Of a stretch of 8,485 bases of DNA, positions 1 through 6,336 are shown in pieces. The stretch covers positions 1-8,485 of the forward strand of contig ONXZ01000044.1 of the NCBI GenBank assembly GCA_900321905.1. Reading direction: 5' to 3'. A program made the position numbers and the translations under genes. Under the pieces are notes generated by a model that worked only from the letters and a program-made list of their open reading frames with translations, was not told the DNA's origin and ran no database searches. Positions within the stretch are counted from its first letter, which is position 1; every line of letters begins with the position of its first letter. The stretch comes from an uncultured Eubacteriales bacterium (GTDB lineage Bacteria; Bacillota; Clostridia; Oscillospirales; Acutalibacteraceae).

Positions 1-130
1 GAAAAGAATAAAGAACACACAGATAATTCTTTGGTGTCTGTTGAGCCGATTGTTGTTAAGTCATCAACAGAAAATATGAAGATTTATTTACATAGTCTCC
101 TGCAAATGGAGACCAGTATAATAAGCCTTT
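1..130. other. Left-edge intergenic stretch without a supported gene
   Basis: This lies beyond the terminator of the PBP gene and is cut by the window edge. One plus-strand frame is open from base 1 and runs on into the antisense of the PBP tail, but it has no ATG start in sight, no ribosome site, and no recognisable product. A 6-bp inverted repeat (GTCTCC, 7-base loop, GGAGAC) sits at 95-113; neither side has a T run, so it is not a convincing terminator. The stretch could hold the end of a neighbouring gene or plain spacer; the sequence does not decide. Confidence 0.5.
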
Positions 131-167
131 CTAAAAGAACGGAAAACCGATATACGATTTTCCGTTC
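131..167 (-). terminator. Intrinsic terminator of the PBP gene
   Basis: A perfect 10-bp inverted repeat (137-146 with 158-167, GAACGGAAAA against TTTTCCGTTC) encloses an 11-base loop and starts 11 bases after the PBP stop codon. On the minus strand it is followed by TTTTAG. The T run is short, so efficiency may be moderate, but position and stem quality fit a rho-independent terminator closing the PBP transcript. On the plus strand no T run follows, so it is not bidirectional. Confidence 0.7.
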
Positions 168-177
168 AGATTTAATC

Positions 178-2697
178 TTATTCCCCTTGGTTTTTACCGC
201 CGGAATTTTGCGGTGCAGCCGTTGCAGGTTGCGTAGGTGCAGGTGCGGCAGTAGTCTGGGCCTGTGTTGCAGCCGTTGTGTCGTACGCATTACCGTTGTT
301 GTAATTAGCGTTATTATTGCTGCTTGTAGTTGCCTGCGTTGATTCCTTCTCGGTAGACTTTTCAGTCGTTGTGGTTGGAACGTAGGTAGTTGTACCCGGC
401 AGGTTATCCTTGTCATACCAGCCGTACATTCCGCTGCCTGTGCAGATTTTACCGTTTTCAGGGCTGTACTGAAGTTGAACAATGCCGTCAGGCTGTTTGA
501 ATTCAGTCTTTTTGATACCCTTCTTTTCGTAGATATTCTGCATTACAAGATTCCAGATTGTACCGCTCGGGTTTGGTGACAGATAGTAAACAACTTCCTT
601 AGGTGTATCGTAACCGTACCAAACGCCTGCGATATACTCAGGAGTTCCGCCCATAAACCAACGGTCCTTATCATCGGTTGTTGTACCTGTTTTACCAAAG
701 CACTCAATGCCGCTGAGTTTGTAGGTAGTACCTGTACCCTCAGTCATAACAGTCTGCAGAAGTTTGTTCATAATACCTGCAGTGTCCTCAGAAAGAGCGG
801 CTTCCTTAGTTTCGTCAGGCTTCTTTTCAATAATTACGTTGCCCTGGGAGTCCTCAATCTTGTAGTAAGCATAGCCTTCATAATAGTAACCGCCGTTACC
901 GAAAGCCTGATATGCAGAGGTCATTTCAAGCGTTGTTACACCGTTTGTAAGAGCGCCCGTAGCCATAGGAGCATAGTTTTCGTCCTGAACTTCAAGTGTG
1001 GAAATGTGGAAACGGCTTGTTATATAGTCATAAGAATATGACGGACCTATCATATCAAGAGTTCTTGCAGAAATAGTGTTCATCGAGTTTGCAAGACCCT
1101 TTTGGATTGAAACGGAGCCGCCTGAGTATCCGCCGCCCTCGTTGGTAGGCCACTGTTCACCGTTCGGTAAAGTCATAAGAGGCGCGTCCTTAACAGGCGT
1201 TGACCAGTAAATCTTTGTGTCTTTATCCTGCAAACTCTTTTCAAGCGCAGGTCCGTAAACAGAAAGCGGTTTGATGGTAGAACCCGGCTGACGTGTTGAC
1301 TGTGAGGCACGGTTAAGCGTTCTGTTAGCTTTCTTCTTGCCGCAGCCGCCTACAATGCCGAGAATTCTGCCCTTGTAGTCCATTACAACGCAAGCGCCCT
1401 GAACGCTCTCATCAGGCATTCTGCGGTATTTAACATAAACATCTTCGATTGCGTCCTGAACGTCAAAGTCGATAGCGGAATAGATTTTTAAACCGCCGCC
1501 GTAAATCATATCTCTAGACTTTTTGGCGCTGTAACCCATCTTCTGCAAATCTTCAATAACTTCTTCAATTACATAGTCAGTGTAATAAGAGTTGATTGAC
1601 TGCTTGCCCTTTTTCTTGTTTTTATTTTTAACAGTAGAACCTTTATAGTTTTTGGAGTTTGTATAAACCATCTTATAGTTTATTGCTTCGTTATACTGTG
1701 CCTCTGTTATAAATCCCTTTTCCTTCATCTTGCCGAGAATCCAGCGACGTCTTGAAACATTGTTTTCAGGATTAAGTTGTTCAGGGTTTGTGAGGGGGTC
1801 ATAACGCGAAGGATACTGTGTGATTGAAGCAAGGCAGGCACATTCTGCAATATTGAGATTTTCAACATCCTTACCAAAATATGTTTCCGCCGCAGTTCTT
1901 ACACCGTAGCAACCGTTTGAAAGATAGATTGTGTTGAGGTACGCCTCAATAATCTCATCTTTAGAATAATGCTTTTCAAGGTTAAGTGCGGAGAGAATCT
2001 CATTAAACTTACGAACAAAAGTAACGTCGTTCTGGTCTGTGAGGTTTTTAATAAGTTGCTGAGTGATTGTCGAGCCGCCCTGTCCCTGGTTGCCGCTGAC
2101 AAGGATTACGCCTCCGACGCGCTTCCAGTCAACGCCGTGGTGAGTCTGAAAACGCTCGTCCTCGCAGGCAATAAACGCAAGCGGGAGGTATTTCGGCATC
2201 TCTTTTTTTGAAAGCCAGATACGGTTTTCCTCACCGTGAAGTCTTGTAATTTCAACAGGTTTCTTTTTGTTGTTATTCTCATAGCCGTAAATGAACGAAG
2301 TCTGGTTTTGGCTATATTTTTCTTTATCAAGGTCGAACACAGCGTCGCCGTTAATAACACTGAGACCGTAAATCACGATAACAGATGAGCAAACAACTGT
2401 AACAACGCCCGCAACCATAATCAACGCAAGCAGCGTCTTGCCGAGATTGCCAAAGAAAGTCGCTGCAGCGCCTCTCTGCTTGCGCGGAGATTTTTTAGGC
2501 TGTTTTTTAGTCTGCTGATTATTCTGTGTTGCAGGCTTTCTGTTACGTTTAGCCTGCTCAGAATGCTTTTCGGAATTTCTGACATTATAGGAGCTTGGAA
2601 GGTTGCCCTTACGCTGCTTGTCCTTATCCTCATTATAAACTTGTTGCGAATTATTCATGAAAGATTCAAGCAAATCATCATAATTCTTTGAAGCCAT
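178..2697 (-). CDS. Class A penicillin-binding protein (bifunctional glycosyltransferase/transpeptidase, PBP1A type)
   Basis: This 839-residue protein polymerises lipid II into glycan strands and cross-links the stem peptides at the outer face of the membrane. Residues 1-82 form a long Lys/Gln/Asn-rich cytoplasmic tail, followed by one membrane anchor (about 86-112). The GT51 domain shows the EDERF motif with catalytic Glu179, and GGSTITQQL (207-215). The transpeptidase shows S473-T-I-K476, S538-M-N540 and K669-T-G671, so both activities look intact. A lysine-rich stretch (about 358-367) lies between the domains. From about 769 the C-terminus is a Thr/Asn/Ala/Pro-rich, probably disordered extracellular tail with no PASTA repeat. 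The ATG at 2697 is supported by AAGGAGA (2704-2710). The gene stands alone, with a weak promoter upstream and a terminator after it. The family call is very secure; the exact symbol (ponA, pbpF or similar) is not, so none is given. Confidence 0.97.
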   Translation of the reverse strand: MASKNYDDLLESFMNNSQQVYNEDKDKQRKGNLPSSYNVRNSEKHSEQAKRNRKPATQNNQQTKKQPKKSPRKQRGAAATFFGNLGKTLLALIMVAGVVTVVCSSVIVIYGLSVINGDAVFDLDKEKYSQNQTSFIYGYENNNKKKPVEITRLHGEENRIWLSKKEMPKYLPLAFIACEDERFQTHHGVDWKRVGGVILVSGNQGQGGSTITQQLIKNLTDQNDVTFVRKFNEILSALNLEKHYSKDEIIEAYLNTIYLSNGCYGVRTAAETYFGKDVENLNIAECACLASITQYPSRYDPLTNPEQLNPENNVSRRRWILGKMKEKGFITEAQYNEAINYKMVYTNSKNYKGSTVKNKNKKKGKQSINSYYTDYVIEEVIEDLQKMGYSAKKSRDMIYGGGLKIYSAIDFDVQDAIEDVYVKYRRMPDESVQGACVVMDYKGRILGIVGGCGKKKANRTLNRASQSTRQPGSTIKPLSVYGPALEKSLQDKDTKIYWSTPVKDAPLMTLPNGEQWPTNEGGGYSGGSVSIQKGLANSMNTISARTLDMIGPSYSYDYITSRFHISTLEVQDENYAPMATGALTNGVTTLEMTSAYQAFGNGGYYYEGYAYYKIEDSQGNVIIEKKPDETKEAALSEDTAGIMNKLLQTVMTEGTGTTYKLSGIECFGKTGTTTDDKDRWFMGGTPEYIAGVWYGYDTPKEVVYYLSPNPSGTIWNLVMQNIYEKKGIKKTEFKQPDGIVQLQYSPENGKICTGSGMYGWYDKDNLPGTTTYVPTTTTEKSTEKESTQATTSSNNNANYNNGNAYDTTAATQAQTTAAPAPTQPATAAPQNSGGKNQGE

Positions 2698-2726
2698 AAC
2701 TTTTCTCCTTAAACTTACTGCGTTAT

Positions 2727-2755
2727 ATTATAATATATTAGAAAGAAAAAATAAA
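2727..2755 (-). promoter_or_regulatory. Possible sigma-A promoter of the PBP gene
   Basis: A perfect TATAAT -10 (2727-2732) lies 29 bases before the PBP start codon. The hexamer 17 bases further upstream is only TTTATT (2750-2755), a poor -35, inside a T-rich tract that could instead act as an UP-like or bent element. The surroundings are so AT-rich that a chance TATAAT is possible. The call rests on the -10 and on its position just ahead of the gene. Confidence 0.45.
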
Positions 2756-2756
2756 G

Positions 2757-2790
2757 AAAAAATTACAAAAATTAATAATTGTTTACAATT
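2757..2790 (-). terminator. Weak AT-rich hairpin after the exonuclease gene
   Basis: AATTGT and ACAATT (2777-2782 and 2785-2790) form an inverted repeat directly behind the exonuclease stop codon. On the minus strand ATTAATTTTTG and a second T run follow. The stem is almost all A-T with a tiny loop, so it would be a weak terminator at best, and the transcript may run on into the PBP gene. Confidence 0.3.
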
Positions 2791-2791
2791 T

Positions 2792-3673
2792 TCAGGAATT
2801 ATTAAGCCTTCTTGCTCGCTTTTTATTCATCTCAACAAAACGTGTTTTAACAACAACGTCATCATACGTTTTTTTAGCGCGGACAAACGCCCAGTATGTT
2901 CTGCGGCATTTACGGCACTTTACAGCACCTTTAAACGCTTTGTTCTGAACGGTAAAATCATCGCACTTTTTTAGCGGTTTACCGCAACTCGGACAATTCA
3001 GTTCGTAACTGTTAATATCAAAATGCGATGAATTAAACGAAGTGATGTAATAAGGCTTAAAGAGCAATCTTTCAAAAAACGAGGAATCACAGGAATTTAT
3101 GTAGCCGCTGAGTTTTTCTCTGTCAAAAACGCGCCTGAAACATTCTGCAGTAACATAGCAGTCAGCAAGCGCTCTGTGCAGTTTTTCCGTGTCAACTTCA
3201 ACGCCGAATTCCTCGGCGCATTTTGAAAGCGCTATCTGGTTGTTTTTATGTTCTTCATCGCGTTTTACAAACGCCATGCAATATTTTTGCACGTCGCAGT
3301 AATTACGCATAAAATCGACTTTACAATTGCCAAAATGCTGCAAAAAATTGCCCGAGAGCACATACAAATCGGAATTGCTCCAACTCATAAAAACGTTATT
3401 ATCCCCTGCGCTCCAACGTGCAAAGTCGGAAAACGCGTCTTTAAATCTGATACCGTTTTCTTTAAGTTCTTCGTTGGTAATTCCTGTAAGGTTTTTGCAT
3501 CTGCCGGAAAGTTTTTTTGTCAGTTCAGGCGTTATCATCTGCTTAAAGGTGTCAACTATATTTAATTTTTCATCAAGCTTAACTGCGCCGATTTCAATAA
3601 TCTCATTCATAAAATTATGAACTATATGGCTGTAAGCATTGTTCCATTCAAAATCAAAAATTATATAGTACAC
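2792..3673 (-). CDS. DEDDh-family 3'-5' exonuclease with C-terminal zinc ribbon (ERI-1/KapD-like)
   Basis: The 293-residue product is predicted to remove nucleotides from 3' ends by two-metal catalysis. The fold motifs are visible: Exo I with D7-F-E9, Exo II around S-N-S-D102, and Exo III with H166-R-A-L-A-D171, where the His marks the DEDDh subgroup of the DnaQ-like superfamily. The opening FDFEWN and the phrase EIIEIGAVKLDE (about 24-35) resemble ERI-1/KapD-like bacterial exonucleases. Residues 227-256 carry CPSC and CRKC, 22 residues apart, a zinc ribbon likely to bind nucleic acid. I chose the GTG at 3673 because GGAG lies 7 bases upstream; the in-frame ATG at 3718 falls inside the secG terminator stem. 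No clear promoter of its own was found. Whether the substrate is RNA or DNA cannot be told from sequence. Exonuclease identity is firm, the biological role unknown. Confidence 0.88.
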   Translation of the reverse strand: MYYIIFDFEWNNAYSHIVHNFMNEIIEIGAVKLDEKLNIVDTFKQMITPELTKKLSGRCKNLTGITNEELKENGIRFKDAFSDFARWSAGDNNVFMSWSNSDLYVLSGNFLQHFGNCKVDFMRNYCDVQKYCMAFVKRDEEHKNNQIALSKCAEEFGVEVDTEKLHRALADCYVTAECFRRVFDREKLSGYINSCDSSFFERLLFKPYYITSFNSSHFDINSYELNCPSCGKPLKKCDDFTVQNKAFKGAVKCRKCRRTYWAFVRAKKTYDDVVVKTRFVEMNKKRARRLNNS

Positions 3674-3680
3674 TCTGTTT

Positions 3681-3684
3681 CTCC
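3681..3684 (-). promoter_or_regulatory. Ribosome binding site that fixes the GTG start of the exonuclease
   Basis: GGAG sits 7 bases before GTG (3671-3673) on the minus strand. It places translation start directly before YYIIFDFEW, which puts the Exo I motif at the N-terminus as is normal for the family. It also lies directly behind the T run of the secG terminator. Confidence 0.8.
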
Positions 3685-3722
3685 AATAAAAAACAGCCTT
3701 GCAACTGTAAAATTGCAAGGCT
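3685..3722 (-). terminator. Strong intrinsic terminator of secG
   Basis: A perfect 10-bp stem (AGCCTTGCAA at 3713-3722 as read on minus, with its complement at 3695-3704) encloses an 8-base loop. It is followed on the minus strand by GTTTTTTATT. It begins 12 bases after the secG stop codon. It lies between secG and the exonuclease and ends where the exonuclease ribosome site begins, so exonuclease expression from upstream promoters requires read-through. Confidence 0.92.
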
Positions 3723-3734
3723 ATTTACAGAATT

Positions 3735-3983
3735 TTATACAAAAAGAAATACAAGGAAAGCGGCAAGAACTATAACGAAGAAGAGTACTATCAAGTACTT
3801 TGTAAGACGTTCAAGTTTGCCTTCAATTGTTCTGCCCTTTGACCTGTTGTCAAAATTGTTTGAGCCGCCTGTGATAGCGCCTGAAAGGTTTTGCGAACGG
3901 CCTTCCTGCATAAGGACAACAACATTAATAATAATTGAAGCAACGATAAGTACGCCGCCAAAAACGTAATGATACCAAAGCAT
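3735..3983 (-). CDS. secG: Preprotein translocase subunit SecG
   Basis: SecG is the small accessory subunit of the SecYEG channel in the cytoplasmic membrane and helps SecA-driven export. The 82-residue product has the family layout: a first membrane helix (about 7-25), a cytoplasmic loop, and a second helix (about 62-82) that ends at the stop codon. The loop shows family-typical residues: QEGRSQNLSGAITGGS (26-41), KGRT (49-52) and L-E-R-L-T (57-61). The ATG at 3983 has GGAGG 7 bases upstream (3991-3995). The gene has its own extended -10 promoter and its own strong terminator, so it is mainly a single-gene unit. It is not followed by rnr and smpB, which sit behind secG in many Firmicutes. 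The identification is secure. Confidence 0.95.
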   Translation of the reverse strand: MLWYHYVFGGVLIVASIIINVVVLMQEGRSQNLSGAITGGSNNFDNRSKGRTIEGKLERLTKYLIVLFFVIVLAAFLVFLFV

Positions 3984-4037
3984 AATTTATCCTCCAAAAT
4001 ATATCAAAATGTGTAATCTATAATTTTACGCCCACTA

Positions 4038-4066
4038 ATTATAGCACAAGTGATATTATAATGCAA
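4038..4066 (-). promoter_or_regulatory. Sigma-A promoter of secG with extended -10
   Basis: TTGCAT (4061-4066) and a perfect TATAAT (4038-4043) are spaced by 17 bases, with TGC directly before the -10, giving the TGnTATAAT extended form. It lies in the 94-bp gap between the topoisomerase A subunit and secG and predicts a leader of roughly 45-50 bases ahead of the secG start codon. No terminator separates it from the gene upstream, so secG may also receive read-through transcription. Confidence 0.85.
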
Positions 4067-4077
4067 GCATTTTTTAA

Positions 4078-6321
4078 TTAATAAAATGAGATTTGGTCGC
4101 TGTTATCAGCAGGACCCGGCATTGCGCCTGCTGCAGGGAGATTTTTGGTTCTGAAACGCCACGCCTTTTCAAACTCGCCTTCCTGATAAAAATGTATAGA
4201 TTCGAGTTTGTGCTTTTTCTTTTGAGTCATAACCGAAACACCGATTGTGTCTTTAGTTGTTTTTGCCGCAAGAGCGCCGGTGTTCAGGATTAACAACCTG
4301 CCGCTGGTTGAGCAAAGTACAAGTTCGGTATCGTCCTCGATGTACTCGCAGGCAACAAGAGGAACTTTGTTTGAATACGCTTTCAAAAGTTTCTTGCGGT
4401 TTGTCTTTGTCTGATATGCAGTAATATCGACTTTTGCAACCTTGCCGTTTTCAAACGCAAAAATCATATAACCCTTGTACTCGCGAATTACGCAGATAAA
4501 GATAGTTTTTTCATCTGCTTCCATCTCAAGTTTAGTTGCAACGTATGTGCCGAGAAGCGACGCTTTTGAATCGGCAAAATCATCAACCTTTGCCTTATAC
4601 ACCTGCGCCTTATCGGTAAACACAAGGAGTTCGTCGCGGTTAGAACATTCAAACGTACGGACAACCTCGTCGCCTTCCTTAACCTTCTGCTCGCCTGACA
4701 TGCGCAGGTTTGCGGTACGGATTTTATTAAGGTAGCCTTCCTTTGTGATAAACAGAGTAACAGGATAATCGGGAACTTCAACTACAGTATTTTCATCAAA
4801 CTGCTCAACCTCGTAGAGAATCTGCGTCTTTCTCTCACCCGAATACTTTGCACTGACCTCGGTAAGTTCTTTAATAATGATTTTCTTGAGTTTGTTCTTG
4901 CTCGCGAGAATACCCTCAAGTTCCTCAATCTCTTTTTTGAGCGTTTCAATATCTTTTGTACGTTTGAGAATGTACTCTTTGTTGAGGTGGCGAAGTTTGA
5001 TTTCCGCCACAAATTCAGCCTGAACCTTATCAATGCCGAAGCCAATCATCAAGTTTGGCACAACATCGGACTCCGACTCAGTTTCGCGGATAATCTTAAT
5101 TGCCTTATCAATGTCAAGCAATATTTTTTCAAGACCTTCAAGCAGGTGCAGCCTGTCCGCTTTTTTGTTAAGCGTAAACTGCGTTCTGCGGCGAACACAC
5201 TCAAGACGAAAATCAATCCACTCTTTTAAGATATCTTTAACGCCAAGCACCTTTGGCGTGCCTTTGATAAGCACGTTGAAGTTGCAGGAGAAGGTGTCCT
5301 CAAGCGGCGTCATCTTGTAGAGTTTCATCATCAGTTTATCGGGGTCAGTTCCCCTTTTGAGGTCAAGAGTAATGCGCAGACCTTTGAGGTCAGTTTCATC
5401 ACGCAGGTCGGAAAGTTCCTTAACTTTGTTCGACTTAACGAGTTCTACAATCTTGTCAATAATCGCTTCAGACGTGGTAGTTGGCGGAATTTCGGTGATA
5501 TCAATGCAGTTGTACGACTTATCGTAAGTGTACTTTGCACGCACTTTAACCGAGCCTCTGCCTGTGGAATAAATCTTTTCAAGTTCGTCTTTGTCGTAGA
5601 TGATATATCCGCCGCCTACAAAATCGGGAGCAAGCAAAGTTTCCGAAATTTCGTGGTCGGGATTTTTTATCATTGCGATAGTCGTTTCGCAGAGTTCGCC
5701 GAGGTTAAACGAAGCGATTGAGGAAGCCATACCAACTGCAATACCCGTTGTGACGTTTGACAAAATTGACGGAAACGTCACCGGCAGCAGCGTTGGCTCT
5801 TTCATCGTGTTATCGTAGTTATCTACAAAATCAACGGTGTCCTTGTTAATATCCTCAAAGAGTTCCTTTGAAATCGGAGCAAGTTTTGCTTCTGTATAAC
5901 GTGATGCTGCATACATCATATTTTTTGAGTACGCTTTACCGAAGTTACCCTTTGACTCAACATAAGGATAAAGCAAACTTTCATTACCACGCGACAGTCT
6001 AATCATAGTTTCGTAAATTGACGCGTCACCGTGCGGGTTAAGTTGCATTGTTCTACCGACAATGTTCGCGCTCTTAATTGTGCCGCCCTGAAGCAGACCC
6101 ATATTATACATTGTGTACAGCAGTTTTCGGTGCGAGGGCTTAAAGCCGTCAATTTCAGGAATGGCACGGGATATGATTACGCTCATAGCGTAAGGCATAA
6201 AGTTTTCTTTAAGAGTATCTGTTACCTGCTCGTCCTTAATACTACCTGCGCCCTGAATATGAACGTTGTCAGCAAGCGGATTTGCAGCAACTTCGGGAGT
6301 ATTCTTTTTTCTTCTTGCCAT
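4078..6321 (-). CDS. parC: Type IIA DNA topoisomerase subunit A, ParC-like (topoisomerase IV A subunit)
   Basis: This 747-residue subunit cuts and rejoins both DNA strands through a tyrosyl-DNA link and works with the B subunit encoded just upstream. The breakage-reunion domain (about 30-500) shows FKPSHRKLL (60-68), NPHGDASIYE (95-104), GNFG (125-128) and the catalytic R141-Y142-T. TTGIAVGMA (191-199) is also typical. A coiled-coil-rich stretch (about 440-495) precedes a short C-terminal beta-pinwheel region (about 513-715). That region has no GyrA box (QRRGGKG type), which argues against gyrase-type supercoiling and for topoisomerase IV-like relaxation and decatenation. At the quinolone-contact positions it has Ala100 and Glu104. 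The start is fixed by GGGAGG (6331-6336), 9 bases before the ATG. Type IIA subunit A is certain; parC rather than gyrA is inferred from the missing box and gene order. Confidence 0.93.
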   Translation of the reverse strand: MARRKKNTPEVAANPLADNVHIQGAGSIKDEQVTDTLKENFMPYAMSVIISRAIPEIDGFKPSHRKLLYTMYNMGLLQGGTIKSANIVGRTMQLNPHGDASIYETMIRLSRGNESLLYPYVESKGNFGKAYSKNMMYAASRYTEAKLAPISKELFEDINKDTVDFVDNYDNTMKEPTLLPVTFPSILSNVTTGIAVGMASSIASFNLGELCETTIAMIKNPDHEISETLLAPDFVGGGYIIYDKDELEKIYSTGRGSVKVRAKYTYDKSYNCIDITEIPPTTTSEAIIDKIVELVKSNKVKELSDLRDETDLKGLRITLDLKRGTDPDKLMMKLYKMTPLEDTFSCNFNVLIKGTPKVLGVKDILKEWIDFRLECVRRRTQFTLNKKADRLHLLEGLEKILLDIDKAIKIIRETESESDVVPNLMIGFGIDKVQAEFVAEIKLRHLNKEYILKRTKDIETLKKEIEELEGILASKNKLKKIIIKELTEVSAKYSGERKTQILYEVEQFDENTVVEVPDYPVTLFITKEGYLNKIRTANLRMSGEQKVKEGDEVVRTFECSNRDELLVFTDKAQVYKAKVDDFADSKASLLGTYVATKLEMEADEKTIFICVIREYKGYMIFAFENGKVAKVDITAYQTKTNRKKLLKAYSNKVPLVACEYIEDDTELVLCSTSGRLLILNTGALAAKTTKDTIGVSVMTQKKKHKLESIHFYQEGEFEKAWRFRTKNLPAAGAMPGPADNSDQISFY

Positions 6322-6336
6322 AGTCAGACACCTCCC

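Noticed and set aside
95..113. Inverted repeat GTCTCC/GGAGAC as a terminator or regulatory site
   Set aside because: The 6-bp stem has no T run on either strand and no gene that clearly ends at it; left as an unexplained small hairpin.
31..342. Plus-strand open frame of 103 codons starting with TTG, open from base 1
   Set aside because: More than half is antisense to the low-complexity PBP tail, it runs through the PBP terminator stem, has no ribosome site, and gives an Arg/Cys-rich product typical of a shadow frame. The first 130 bases could still be the end of a gene outside the window, but nothing supports it.
2460..2500. GpsB-type docking motif in the basic tail of the PBP (SPRKQRG, residues 70-76)
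   Set aside because: The spacing does not match the S/T-R-x-x-R-K type consensus, and basic runs are common in such tails.
3674..3718. Fifteen-codon N-terminal extension of the exonuclease from an ATG at 3718
   Set aside because: The ATG and following codons lie within the secG terminator hairpin and its T run, have no ribosome site, and the GTG at 3673 has a well-spaced GGAG.
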